64,000 nucleotides of DNA from Prorocentrum cordatum (Eukaryota; Sar; Dinophyceae; Prorocentrales; Prorocentraceae). The stretch covers positions 170,407-234,406 of the forward strand of contig CAUYUJ010015304.1 of NCBI GenBank assembly GCA_963575745.1. The letters run 5' to 3'. A model generated the notes under the pieces. It was not told the origin of the DNA and did not search any database. It saw only the letters and a list, made by a program, of their open reading frames with translations. Position numbers and translations under genes: made by a program. This document shows positions 47,340-58,028 of the stretch, piece by piece (the first letter of the stretch is position 1; every line of letters starts with the position of its first letter).

Positions 47340-48065
47340 GGGTTAGAGCATCCAAGACGGCCTAAGACGGCTCCAAGACGGCTTCTGCAAGCGCAAGCTG
47401 CCCTCCAAGATTGCTCAAGATAGCTCAAAATGGGTCGATACAGCCTCCGACACAAATCCAAGAGGCCTCAAGACGGCCACAAGACGGTTCGAAGTGCCCT
47501 TCGAGCCCTCCAAAGACCTCCCCAGATGCCACAATAGATCCAAAACCTGAGCAGAATCCATATTGTTTGCGTTGTCGCCCTTCGCTTCCGATGGGCCTCG
47601 GAGGCCTCGAGGTGGCCCCAAGACGGCCGCAGAGGGCCCCGAGAAGGGCCCAACGCGCCCCCAGAGGGCCCCAAGAGCCCCCAAGACCGACTCAAGAGGA
47701 ACCCAAGACGCAATGCTCGAGTCTCTGAGGGGAGGGGGGCTGAAATTCCGGCCCCCTCGTTGTTAGCCACGGGGGCAACGACAGCCCCAAGAGGCCTCCC
47801 AGACCCCCCCCCCCAAGATCCCCAAGAGAGCCCCAGACCCCGGAAAAAAGAAAAGCCCCCTGCGGGCCCGAGGAGTGCCTCGAGGGGCCCCGCGGGGACC
47901 CCAAGAGAGCACCAAGGTAACTCCAAGAGGGCCCCCAAAACACACACACACACACACAAAAGCACACACACACACACACAACACACACACACACACAAAA
48001 ACACACACACACACACACAGACACAGACACAGACATACACACACACACCAAAAACACACACACAC
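47340..48065. repeat. ccaagaggcc minisatellite then (CA)n
   Basis: Units around ccccaagacggcc and ccaagagggcc (47,340-47,935), related to those at 38.83-39.16 kb, lead into cacacaca (47,938-48,065). Confidence 0.85.
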
Positions 48066-48144
48066 GTGTTTGTGTGTTGTTTGTGTGTGTTTGTGTGTGT
48101 TTTTCCTGAAGACCCTCATGAGACCCTCGCGTTAGGGGCACATG

Positions 48145-48225
48145 TTATTCATTGGTTCGACAAGTGTTCCCGCCGTTTCTGCGACCCCGAAACGCTTCCA
48201 ACGCGGCTGCATCACTGCATGCTTC
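48145..48225. repeat. dispersed 75-bp repeat, copy 1
   Basis: gttcccgccgtttctgcgac then cccgaaacgcttccaacgcg. Further copies lie at 49,069-49,138 and 49,211-49,290. Confidence 0.75.
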
Positions 48226-49068
48226 TACGTACATTCCTTTATGGGTCCCTTCTTTCTCTCCTTCCTGCCTCATCTCTCCTCTCCATGTTCACCGCGTGCC
48301 TCCTTCTCTATGCTTCCCCTCCTCCCCGCTGTTCCAAGGCCCTGTCCCTCGCCCGTGTTCTTCCTCACTGTTTCTCCCTACTCGTCACCATCCCTCTGCT
48401 CGCCCCCCCCCCCGCATCCTCAGCAGAATCCTCCAGCTCTGTCATGGCATCCTCCTCCTCCTCCTCCTCCTCCTCCTCCTTCTCCTCCTCCTCCTCTTCC
48501 TCCTCCTCCTCCTTTTCCTCCTCCTCCTATTCCTCCTCTTGTTATCCCCCCTGCTCCCGCGATGGCTGTGTTCGGGGGACCCACGGGCTGCCCACAACCG
48601 AAGAGCCAAGAGCCACGCCCTGCTGGAAAGGATCACACTGACAAAACGCCCTCCGCGGCACAAGCTAACCGCCGCGGCATGGGAGCATCTGCGCCCCCGA
48701 ACTCAGGAACGGCGCTCTCGCTCGAGACTTCCTCGCGATTCATGCAGGACCCACGCTTCAGCAACCCGCCTTCTCGACTTCGTCGCCTGGGCCCGCCTTC
48801 CCGACCTGCCCGCTATAGGTCTGCCTACCAGACTCAACATATGTCCTCTAGATGTGTCCTCTACCCTTCATGGGTGTGCAGATACAGCCTTCACCATGTC
48901 AACGTGCCAGAACATCATTATGGATGTGTTCAATTTCCCACTGCTCCTCCAGGGCAACTGTTTGGCCTTGCATTCCTGCCCCTCCCTGATGAAATAATGG
49001 GCGCCTTGCTTCGCTTGCACTCGCCCCCCCTCATGAAGCCGCCGCGTTCGCGGAACATGTCTTAAGTG
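48226..49068. other. CTC tract (48,448-48,545) and otherwise no gene recognised
   Basis: Two plus frames of about 280-307 codons read through the CTC tract and are Pro-, Leu- or Ser-rich there. After the tract the plus frame has a more natural mix, with HHVNVPEHHYGCVQFPTAPP, but no family could be named. Confidence 0.3.
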
Positions 49069-49290
49069 TTTCATATGATCTCGCCGCTGCGACTCAGAGA
49101 CGCTTCCAACGCGGCTGCTCCACTGCACCCGTCTAGCCCCGAGAGGGTAGAGGGTCCAAAAATAAACCCAAGAACGCCCCTATAACGCACAGCGCGGCGT
49201 GGGAACGTGCGTTCAATCATCCAGCTAATGTTCCCACCGCTTCTGCCACCCCCGAACGCTTCCAAAGCAACCGTGCCACTGCGTGGCTGC
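49069..49290. repeat. dispersed 75-bp repeat, copies 2 and 3
   Basis: cagagacgcttccaacgcgg (49,096) and cccccgaacgcttccaaagc (49,250) sit in two copies about 142 bases apart. On the minus strand both encode a similar short peptide, ALEAF or ALEAS. Confidence 0.7.
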
Positions 49291-49324
49291 TCAATTCGAG
49301 CAAATCCCCTGGCAATTGTTTCTG

Positions 49325-50170
49325 AATGGGCTGGTGGGTATACTGTTTTGGTCGCGACCGCGAGCGAAAGCGCAGGCGGCGAGCAGGGTGTCCGGACCAA
49401 CAGGCACGCCCAATCAGCTGCAAGGCGCAGCGCGAGCCGGCCGGGAAAGCCCTCAGAGGCAGCAACTGCGGCAGCGGCGGCGGGGGGCTGACTGGCTGAA
49501 CTGCAACGCCCAGGGAAGCTCGAGCATCATGCAGACCTGTGGCAAAGTGCCACGGCATTCCCAACTGTGCGCCGCGGCGCCAGTCCACCACGGTGTAGGT
49601 GCCATGTCGAGACAGACAAAGAGTGGCCTTCACGCAGAATCCGCACAAACACTGTAGCGAGAAAAGGCCAGGTAAACACTGGTCATGTCGCCAGAAGGCG
49701 CCAAGGGCCAGGGCCGCGTCGACGGCGTAGTCCTGCCTGGTCGGCTGGTGGGTATACTTCTTTTCGGTCACGTCCACAAGCGAAAGCGCAGGCGGAGACA
49801 GAAGCTGCCCGGGGCACGGAAACAGACCTAATTAGCTGCAGGGCGCGGAACGGGCCGGCCGGGCCAGCTCACAAGGCGGCTGCAGGGCTGCGAGGCGAGG
49901 GCTGACTGGCTGAGGGCACCCAGGGAAGCTCAGACATCGTGCAGCCTGAGCAAAATGCCAGGGAATTCGATGTACGCCCTGCGGCGTGGACCACTCTGTG
50001 AAGGCGAGAACGTAAGCGAGCTGATGCCCACGCTGGTGGGTATACTTTTTTGGTCGCGGCCGCGAGCGAAGAGCGCAGGCGGCGAACAGGGTGTCCAGGC
50101 CGACGGGCGAGCTGGTGGGTATACTTTTTCGTTCGCGGCCGCGCGACCAAGGTCTGGCGGCGAGAGGCAA
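49325..50170. repeat. ggctggtgggtatact direct repeats
   Basis: Two diverged copies of about 240 bases (49,325-49,565 and 49,735-49,975) share gctggtgggtatact, gcgaaagcgcaggcgg, ggctgactggctgaa and cccagggaagctc. Two head-only copies follow at 50,032-50,095 and 50,110-50,165. They lie directly 3' of the LINE RT relic on the minus strand. Confidence 0.8.
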
Positions 50171-50228
50171 AGTCTGGGGCAGGCGGCACGATTCGAATTT
50201 GCGAACACGGCCGCAACGTTGGCGAGCC

Positions 50229-50534
50229 TCATACGCGAAGCGCCAAGAATTTGATCATCGCGTCGAACGCTATTCTGTCGAACGCTTTAGCCCAATCCAA
50301 TAAAATAAAAAACACCAGTTCAGGTTCCGTCGAGCACTCCGCAGCGTTGAACATGCGGCGGGCGTGGTGCGACCCAATCTGAATACAAAGTGTGTTGGTC
50401 GTCGTCGTCGTTCTGCGCCTCCGTGTTGCAATCGTTGCTGGAGCATCGAAGCAACATATTGGATTCCACAAGCATTGAAAAATTGGCCGCTGCGCAGGCA
50501 AGTTACTTCCTTTTCGTGCGATTACTAGCACCAC
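50229..50534 (-). pseudogene. LINE reverse transcriptase fragment
   Basis: The minus frame contains KGSNLPAQRPI, corresponding to the NYRPI block of non-LTR reverse transcriptases, then ARRMFNAAECS, and then FFILLDWAKAFDRI. In this last piece, DWAKAFD matches RT motif A with its first catalytic aspartate (about 50,297-50,277). A stop follows ALRV and the motif with the YADD box is missing. Deletions between blocks are evident because spacing is shorter than in intact elements. It is a dead fragment; the LINE clade cannot be assigned by eye. Confidence 0.7.
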
Positions 50535-51509
50535 TCAAGGGGGCATTTCGTGTAGCAGTGGCAAGTAAGGTTTGTAGGGACTTGTGAAGAGGGGATTTGG
50601 GACCGGAGGATGTGCTGCAGCATCGTTGGTGCATATTGGGCTTACTCTGGCGTTGCTCCTCCTCCTCCTCCTCCTCCTCCTGATCCTCCTTGTGAGGTTC
50701 TTCCTGCCGCTGCTCTTCGTCCTCGCGATGCTCGCAGTGATCCTCCTGCTCCCCATGGTCCTCTTCCCACTGCGGAGGGGGAAGGGAGAGGGGGGTCCAA
50801 GCCGAGCATCAGGTCGGGCATGTACTCCTACAGGCGGATGCTGGAAGAAAAATACAAAATCAAAAAATATTCTGGAATAATCCCCAAAAAAGAAAACATC
50901 GTCCCCGGACTATTGTTTGACCATTTTTGAAGTTTCTCTTGTAGAGGGACATGCCCGACTTAAGACTAGCACCCCAGTGGCAACAGGGCGCTCGACAGGG
51001 ACGGCCTGCAGCCCGCGGCGGCCACTGGGTACGAAGCAACCCATATGGGCATCGACTGCCTGAAGCTGCTCTTGCAACGCCATCCCTTCCCCCCTGCTGC
51101 TCCTCCTCCTCCTCCTCCTGTTGCTGCTGCATTTCCTCTTTCTGCTCCTCATGCTGGTCCTCCTGCTCCCCCCCTCATCACAAGAGGCGGCAACTCCCCA
51201 GACCAGGGAGGATGGCTGGCCTCCCGCTGCCTCTTCGCCGCCTGCATCCTGCGAGCAAGGGGGGGGGGCTAGCTCGAAAGCGCGGGCTTCTGGCGCCGTG
51301 CGGAGCGGGGTGTTGCTGAGGCTGCGTGGCTGGGCTGACGCAATTTTCTCGGGGGACGTAGCAACAGCGCTGCTTTGCATGCGCGCACAAGTCCCTCCCA
51401 AGGCCCCCTGGGTACCTCGACGCCCCCCTGCCTGTCTCCAAGCATCTGAGTTGGCCACCGAAGGCGCCAAGATAGCACCATCTTTTTGAAGAAAGAAAAA
51501 CTCCGATAC
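50535..51509. other. no gene recognised; CTC tracts at 50,657-50,695 and 51,092-51,125
   Basis: The first 50 bases (minus PYLPLLHEMPP) probably continue the LINE RT relic. The remainder is GC-rich and open on several frames. Confidence 0.35.
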
Positions 51510-51800
51510 AAGTATATACACATGTGTATACATGTGTGTATGTGTGTACGCATGTGTGTATGTACATGCGTCTGTGCACACATACCTATATGTGTGCACG
51601 AATATGTATGCGTGTGTTTGTATATGTATATGTATAGGTCAATGCAAGTGTACATGTAAATGTACATGTGAATGCAAATGTAACTGTATATGCATGTGTA
51701 TACTTATTTGCATACGAAAATAAATGTGTATGCATATGAATGTGCATGTGTATGTGTATGTGTATGTGGTGATGCATCTGTATATGTATGCGTATGCAAA
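51510..51800. repeat. TGTATATG-type minisatellite
   Basis: tgtgtatgtgtgtacg and tatatgtatatg words. It reads on the opposite strand to the ACATAT blocks at 34-40 kb. Confidence 0.92.
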
Positions 51801-51944
51801 CATAAATGTCAAACACCATCTTGCCTCAAGGAACAGCCAACCGCCCCCAGGAGGGTCGGAATGCACGAAAATGGCGGCCGTTGAGCAGCAGTTCGCAGCA
51901 CCCCAAGGAGCCGCGAGATCTCGGCTGTGTCTGCGTCCTCCCAA

Positions 51945-52015
51945 ACTCCGGTGGGCCTCCCAGGAGCCCACGAAAGTGGCGACAGTTGCGCAGCTGGCAG
52001 CCCCCCAGAAAGTCT
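51945..52015. repeat. solitary unit of the 101-bp family
   Basis: ggtgggcctcccaggagccc, cgaaagtggcgacagttgcg and gcagccccccagaaag match the core of the 101-bp unit. Only one copy is present. Confidence 0.8.
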
Positions 52016-52022
52016 CGAGAGA

Positions 52023-52109
52023 CGAGGAGGAGGAGGAGGAGGAGGAGGAGGAGGAGGAGGAAGAGGAGGAGGAAGAGGAGGAGGAGAAGAAGGAGAAGGG
52101 GGAGGAGGA

Positions 52110-52142
<33 letters not shown>

Positions 52143-52273
52143 CGAGGAGGAGGACGAGGACGACGAGGAGTAAGAGGAGGAGGAGGAGAAAAAAGAGGAA
52201 GGAGGATGGAGCGCAATGGAGACTACAGTGCTATAATCAACACGAGTTCCTGACCTAAGAAAGGGTTGGGAAT
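52023..52273 (+). repeat. (GGA)n tract and array-terminal stem-loop, copy 9
   Basis: GGA triplets to 52,200 are followed by atggagactacagtgctata, atcaacacgagttcctgacc and taagaaagggttgggaatat. TTCCTGACC pairs with GGGTTGGGAA over nine positions, allowing two G-T wobbles. Confidence 0.65.
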
Positions 52274-52550
52274 ATGCAAGATGCAGGAGGAGGCAGTAGG
52301 GAAAGAGGAGGACTCTTTTGCTGTGGGCAATTGACAAGCAAACTTCCGCAGAGATTGACAGGCAGGAAATGAGCAGAAAAAAAGGCGCAAGGACCCACTC
52401 GCAAGCGCCAGGAACTATCTCGAGCCCCTCGCGCCGCGAGTGCCAGTCTGCGCGCCGATGCGTCGGCGGAACGTGGAAAGCGCCCTTATCACCCGAAGCG
52501 CTGGCCTAGAGTAGCTGGGCTTCCCAAAGGGCCCAATCCTCTGGAGTAAG
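52274..52550. other. no gene recognised
   Basis: A short stretch without repeats. No motif was seen. Confidence 0.3.
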
Positions 52551-52973
52551 ATGCCCGCGCGCATTAGCACAAGAGGGACACTGCAAGCTGCCTCGCTCCT
52601 CCAACCAGGAGGTGGCGGGTTGAGCAGCATGCGCAGATTTCGCACCTACGCCAGAAAACCAAAACTCGCCTGGGAAGAGCCACGGGCGCCACCCCACTCT
52701 CCAGCTGAACCTGCTCCCGGGTCGAAGGGAGCAGCACGAGGGGTGAATTCGGACAAAAACAGCGAAGGCACCGAAGCCTCCGAGAGCGCCAAATCCAAAG
52801 CCGCGGAATCGGAACAAATCCCACAAGGGCTGGAATCAACCAGGTCCGCCCAAGCATGCGGGCCACCTGCACCACTGGCCAGGCTTGGGCCAGAGCCGCC
52901 CACAGCCTCCAAAGACAGCCCCGCCGATGCGGCGAAGGGCAAGCTGGGCGGCGACGCGGCCTCCAACGCATGA
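52551..52973 (+). CDS. possible low-complexity ORF, unknown
   Basis: A 140-codon plus frame starting at ATG is rich in Ser, Glu, Ala and Lys, with SEGTEASESAKSKAAESEQ, and has no hydrophobic core, consistent with a disordered protein or chance. Its C-terminal part runs into the 137-bp tandem repeat. The opposite strand is open as well, which weakens the case. Confidence 0.2.
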   Translation: MPARISTRGTLQAASLLQPGGGGLSSMRRFRTYARKPKLAWEEPRAPPHSPAEPAPGSKGAARGVNSDKNSEGTEASESAKSKAAESEQIPQGLESTRSAQACGPPAPLARLGPEPPTASKDSPADAAKGKLGGDAASNA

Positions 52974-53165
52974 CAGTGCGCCCCTCCACCGGTCACCGAG
53001 TGCGCGGCCCAGGGGCAGGGCTTGAGCTAAGAACGCCCACAGCCTCCAATGGCAACCCCGCCGACGCGGCGAAGGGCAGGCTGGGCGGCGACACGGTCTC
53101 AGCCTCCAGTGCATGGCAGTGCGCCCCCCCACTGGCCACCAGATGTGCGGCCGAGGGCAGGCGAA
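52900..53165. repeat. 137-bp tandem duplication
   Basis: gcggcgaagggcaagctggg at 52,929 recurs as gcggcgaagggcaggctggg at 53,066. The flanking acagtgcgcccctccac and gcagtgcgcccccccac match too. Confidence 0.85.
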
Positions 53166-53255
53166 GGTTAGGAGGAGGAGGACGAGGAGCACGGAGTCGA
53201 GACCACAATGATCCACTCAAATCGAGAATCCATCACGGGAAGGTCGGGAAGAAGG
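53166..53255 (+). repeat. array-terminal stem-loop, copy 10 (diverged)
   Basis: gtcgagaccacaatgatcca, ctcaaatcgagaatccatca and cgggaaggtcgggaagaagg. The upstream gagaccaca and tcaaatcgag words are conserved, but the stem is weak. It lies just after the 137-bp duplication and a GGA tract. Confidence 0.45.
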
Positions 53256-54114
53256 AAAACGAGAAAACCTCGATCCTCTTCCCCCAAACCCTCCCTCCCC
53301 CCTGCCCTGCTTGTCATTCCGCCTCTTGATTCCCTCCTCCTCCTCCACCTCCTCCTCCTCCACCTCCTCCTCCTCCTCCATCCTCCCTCCATCCCTTCTC
53401 CTCTCTCCCCCTCCTCCTCCTCCTCCATCCTCTCGCTGCCTCACCTTTCCCCCCTGCCTCCCTCCTCCTCCCTCTTCCTCCTCCCTCATCCTCCCGCCTG
53501 CTCCTCCCGCCTCCTTCCCTCTTCGGAGGCCTCTAGGAGCCATTGCAAGCCAGAAAACGCCCGAAAGCCTCGTAATAACGACAACCCTCGATCCTACATT
53601 CTCCCTCCCTCCCTCCCTCCCTCTCTCCCTCGATCCTCGAGCCACGATCCATGACCCTCTCCTCCCGCCCCGCCTCCCTTCCCCGAGCTCCATACGGTCC
53701 CGCGGCCAACGAAGACGGCCTAAGGGCAGGGGTGACACACACACACACCTCCACAGTCCCACACCTGTCACGATGGCGCCAAAAGCCATCCCCGCGGCCG
53801 GCCGCAAGGTTGGCTGATGCCTGTGCGTTAAAGCCATCCGGTTCCCAACTGATGGGAATCACACTCCTTTCTGCAGCACCTGGCCAGGGAGGAGGAGGAG
53901 ACCGAGCGTCCACAAGAAAGCTCCATCCGCAATCATCGACGAGCCAAGGAGGAGGAGGAGGAGGATGAGGGAGAGGAGGAGGAGGACGAGGAGGAGGAGG
54001 AAGGGAGAAGGAGGAGGAGGAGGAGAAGGAGGACGAGGAAGAGGAGGAGGAGGAGGAGGACGACGACGATTCCCCTCTCTGCCCAGACATCCGGCGTCTC
54101 GATTTTGTTCAGGA
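53256..54114. repeat. CTC tracts (53,333-53,520) and GGA tracts (53,893-54,068)
   Basis: Pyrimidine-rich and purine-rich triplet tracts flank a region with ccctccctccc at 53,600-53,630. No gene was recognised between them. Confidence 0.85.
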
Positions 54115-54248
54115 CATGGGCCCCCGACCTCTCGACCCTTCCCCAGGACCGGTTTTCCATCCCGCGTCGCTTGTTGACGGCCCCGAAGCCCAGCAAGGGC
54201 CCCGAGAGGCCGAGCGCGAGGAAACAACTCCGCCCCCATTTTTTCGAG
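54115..54248 (-). repeat. dispersed repeat, inverted relative of 1,770-1,905
   Basis: On the minus strand it reads gggatggaaaaccggtcctg and ggggaagggtcgagagg, aligning with the flank of the foldback element at 1.8 kb. No ccggttcgaaccc arm is seen here, so this copy lacks the foldback part. Confidence 0.6.
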
Positions 54249-55500
54249 ACGCTGGAGACCCGGGTCCTCGCCCTTCGTGGCCGGGAGCTCCTCTCGGGGA
54301 CGCACTGGCCCAGGCCAGTCAGGCCTTGCAGGAGCCTGCAGGATCCTGCATGCTCCTGCGAGCAGGCCCGCGTCAGTGCGCCCCGGGCGCTGCAAGATCC
54401 CGCAAGACTGGGTGCTCCGGCCGACCCCCGTTTCCACGGACCTCCCGCCCCAAGGGAAAAGTGTCTGTACAATTTGATCAGCAGTAGTTTGGGCTCCGAC
54501 TCTGCCCTGGTGGATTGCATGGCAGACGAACGAACGTGGCGTCAGTTTGCAACAAAGTTTGTGCTTGACGGCCGCACCGCACACTGACCTTCTTGGCCTG
54601 GCAGTACACGGTTTCGACTGCCTACGCGCCGAATGGCGTACGGCTTCTCGCTCGCTCGCTCGCTCCCGCCCCAAGGCTCCCGCGGTCCTCTGGCCGAAGC
54701 TCTGCCCCGCGGGCTGCCCCGCGAGCTGCCCGACCCGGCCCGCGCCCGGCCTCGGGGCCAGCGGCGGCCCTGAGGCTCCAGCGCCCAGCCGCCCTGGCCG
54801 CGTGGAGGGGGGGCGGCCGGGGAGGATGCGGGGGCGATGATGGGATAGGCCTCCTCCTCCTCCTCGTCCTCCTCCTCCTCCTCCTCCTCCTCCTCCTCCT
54901 CCTCCTCCTCCCCCTCCTCCTCCTCCTCCTCCTCCTCTTCATCCTCCTCCTCCTCCCCCTCCTCCGCCTCCTCCTCCTCCTTTTTGCGTTGGGCGTCTAT
55001 GCGCGCGGCCTGTAGCGTTCACGCGAGAAGAACCAACTTAGCGATGTGTCACACGAACTATGCTGACGGCGCGTGCAGGACAAGAGGGGCAATGAGCCTC
55101 AGAAGAGTAGAGCCGCCCTGGTGGACACAGAGTAACGTAGCAAACAACTGGGAGAAGATGACACACCAAGAAACACCCGTAACATAACATCGAGGGAGGC
55201 TGCCGTAAGAGAGACGTCGAAATACACGCGCAAGCAACAAACGTAGACATGCCTGCTGATTGTTTGGCGTAAGTTTCCAAGTAGTGTTACAGCAACGTGG
55301 GTCAGTAAGGCAGCCGAAACCTCCTCCCCCGCAAATCCCCCACAACCTCCGACCACCAATATCAGAACGGAGCAGAAAGTGATACGGCACTTACTAGACA
55401 ATCAAGAGAGCAGCGGCTGACGCAACATGCCGGCTGGCTATTGGTTTTGCGTCAGGCAGGTGCGGCACGTTGATTGTATTCCTTTGCTTCCTCCTTCTCC
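54249..55500. repeat. GC-rich zone with CTC block (54,853-54,985); no gene recognised
   Basis: Before the CTC block are short imperfect repeats of ctgcaggatcctgcatg-like words (54,325-54,370). After it, 55,020-55,430 is balanced, apparently unique sequence with no recognised motif. Confidence 0.6.
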
Positions 55501-55620
55501 TGCTTTTCCTCCTCCTCCTCCACCTCCTCCTCCCTCCTCCTCCTCCTCCTCCTCCTCCTCCTCCTCCTCCTCCTCCTCCTCCTGTTCCTCCTCCTCCTAC
55601 TTTTCCTCCTCCTCCTCCGC
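55501..55620. repeat. (CTC)n microsatellite
   Basis: CTC triplets with ctcctgttcctc-type interruptions. Confidence 0.95.
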
Positions 55621-55674
55621 CCCTTTTCCTTACAAACAACTCCTCCTCGTCCCACCCCGCAGACGTGCCAGCAG

Positions 55675-56010
55675 GTCGAGCCGGACGTTTCGCACGCGAC
55701 GTCCTCGCCATGTATGGCCCTGAGGCCTCGAAACATGCAAAAGCTTCGCGGATGCAGGGCGGGCCGTGCAAAACGTGGCTCTCGCCTTAGCGCCGCGGGC
55801 ATTGATGCTGAAAGCTTGCAACAGCTTCACGGATGGAGGGCGGGTCGTTTTCAAGATGTTCGTTTCGCTTGGGCGCCGCACACACTCGTCTTAACAGTGT
55901 GCAGCAGTCTCAAGCATGGAAGGCGGGTCGTTTCTTCTCGTTTTCAATATGTGATTATCCCCTTAGCGCCGCGTACATTCGTTCTCAAAGCTTGCAACAT
56001 CTTCAAGGAT
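55675..56010 (-). repeat. 84-bp repeat, first block, about four units
   Basis: Units share gcttgcaacagcttcacgga, tggagggcgggtcgttttca and cttagcgccgcgcacattcg-like words. The same family recurs at 58,030-58,560, where the minus frame is preserved across units. Confidence 0.8.
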
Positions 56011-56740
56011 TTGCATGGTCGAAAGCCAAGGATATGTGCTCTGCCAAGACTTGGGACTCTCAGAACACAACAGTTATCTTGATTCGCGGTGTTGAAGTTC
56101 CAAGAATGGTGTTGTCATGACGCAACAGCCACGTGGACTCACAACGCTGACATCCCAGGAACCACTCGGGCACGCTTGAGGATTATCAGATAGTTGTTTT
56201 CCACTGGGGCTTTCCTGCAATGAACAAAATTACAGCAACATCGTTAACGCGTCTTGGCTTGGCATTGGTCGTCCTCCTCATCCTCCTCCTTTTCCTCGTT
56301 TTCCTCTTCCTGCTCCTCCTCCTCCTCCTCCTCCTCCTCCTCCTGCTCCTCCTCCTCCCGCTCCTCCTCCTCCTCCCGTCCCCTTGGACGTCGCCCCCCG
56401 CCAGACAGACGGCGAGGGACGGGGAGGACTTCGCTGTGCACATGTTGACGCAGGTCGCGTGGCCTCCGTTTGACAGTTACTGTGGCTATACAGGCACTGT
56501 TCAGACGTTGAATCGGGGTCCTGGGGCTGGAGCGCGGACCGACAGCACCAGGACCAACATGTGGGCCCCGTTTGGGGCTGCGCTTTCCAGAAAAGAATCG
56601 CGGCCTAGAAGACTAAGGTCCGCTGCAGCATGACCGAAGTGCATAGTGATGTGACCACGTTGTGATAGAAGCGCGGCAATGACGCTGCAGACGATTTCAC
56701 CAAGAAAGGTGGGAGTCTGCACGGCGTCGGAGCCGAGCAT
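56011..56740. other. CTC block (56,270-56,385); otherwise nothing recognised
   Basis: The CTC block is interrupted by ctcctgctc. On either side no motif identifies a gene. Confidence 0.5.
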
Positions 56741-57484
56741 ATGCATCTGTGGCGCGGCCTCGACGCCAGCTGCTGTGAGGCCGCACGATGGACTGGCCAA
56801 GTGCATGCGTGGGCCGGGGACGGGAAGGTGGGTCGGGATCACGATGATGTTGGTGAGTTCTGGGCGGCGCGAGGAGAGGCTGAAGAGGCCCCCCCTGCCA
56901 CCGGCATGCAGCCGCAGTGCATCCCCTCAGCTCTATTCAGGAGCCCTTCGGCCGATGGCTGGGACGAGTTTGCCGACGCAGGCTATTGGTTCAATGGCAA
57001 CCTGCTCCTCTTCGCTCGTGTGTCTGCGCGCGACGGGCGCGAAGATGACCGAGCTGTCTGCTTCTGCTGCGGGTGTGGGGCCTACTTGACAGGACTTTTG
57101 CCCACGAGGGCCCTTCAGCGACCGTGCCTCGGGGAGAATGCGGGCACTGGATTGCAGTCTCAGCTCCGACGGCTGCGCGCGAGACCATGGCCGTCCTACA
57201 AGGCTGGCGTGAAGGACCTTGTGCTGGAAGCACCTGTGGCGGTCCCGACTGAGGTCCTCGTCCGCCTGGCCCAAATGTTGACTCCCCGTAGGCTTCCTCG
57301 CGACGACCCGTCCGAGGCCTCTGGGGGCCTGCCGCCTGGGCCTGGCCCGAGGGTCCTGTTGGCCTGGGGGGCCTCCCGTCGGCCCCCGCGGGGGTCGGGT
57401 TCCTGGTCGGGGCCCTCCTGGGGCGGCGCCTGGGGCTGGGCCGAAGGCGAGCACGCTGCGGGCTGTTGGCCTCACCGAGGCTGA
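56741..57484 (+). CDS. retroelement-type ORF with a CXXC finger
   Basis: A 247-codon plus frame from a true ATG. Residues 104-148 carry a cysteine cluster: RAVCFCCGCGAYLTGLL with cysteines 107, 109, 110 and 112, then RPCLGE with Cys129, then GLQSQLRRLRARPWP. The pattern CxxCGAY-x(n)-PCxG-x(n)-QLxRL is one I associate with ORFs of dinoflagellate LINE-like elements; I could not check this. Residues before 100 and after 200 are low-complexity (Gly, Pro, Arg, Trp) and may be read-through. No introns are needed. A nucleic-acid-binding role is inference from the finger only. Confidence 0.45.
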   Translation: MHLWRGLDASCCEAARWTGQVHAWAGDGKVGRDHDDVGEFWAARGEAEEAPPATGMQPQCIPSALFRSPSADGWDEFADAGYWFNGNLLLFARVSARDGREDDRAVCFCCGCGAYLTGLLPTRALQRPCLGENAGTGLQSQLRRLRARPWPSYKAGVKDLVLEAPVAVPTEVLVRLAQMLTPRRLPRDDPSEASGGLPPGPGPRVLLAWGASRRPPRGSGSWSGPSWGGAWGWAEGEHAAGCWPHRG

Positions 57485-58028
57485 CCTGCCCTCGGCGGCG
57501 AAGCTCGGCGCACGCCTGTGCGCAGAGGACGTGGCGGGAGAGGCCTCGGAGGCTTCCGCCTCCGAGGCGTCCGAGGTTGAGGCCGAGTAGGTCCAACTTG
57601 ACCACCTTCAAAGCCCTGTATCATCTCACATCCTCCCATGCGAAATCATATCAATACATGTCATAACATGCCATATCATATCCTACAATTCCATAGCATG
57701 CAATGTCAAACCATGTCATGGCATACGAAATCAGTTTATATAATTTCATTGTATGTCGTCTCATCTCAAATCGAAAATCGTCACATATCATCCAAATCAT
57801 AGCATTCCTCTCAGATCATAGTACATCATATCATATCATGACATATCATAGTATACCCTACCATATCATAGCATACCCCATCATACCATATCATTTCACC
57901 TCCTCATCGTCATCATCATCCTAGTCCTGCACACTTGTCCCTTGAAGATACCCCCCTTGCAGCATCCCCAAACGCGTCAGCAGGGCGGGCCGGGCATGTC
58001 GCATGAGATTCCCTCGCAACTATGATAT
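57485..58028. repeat. CATAT-type degenerate repeat (57,625-57,900)
   Basis: catatcatatcatg, atcatagtata and catgtcataacatgcc words form a loose pentamer-based repeat. No gene was recognised on either side of it. Confidence 0.75.
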
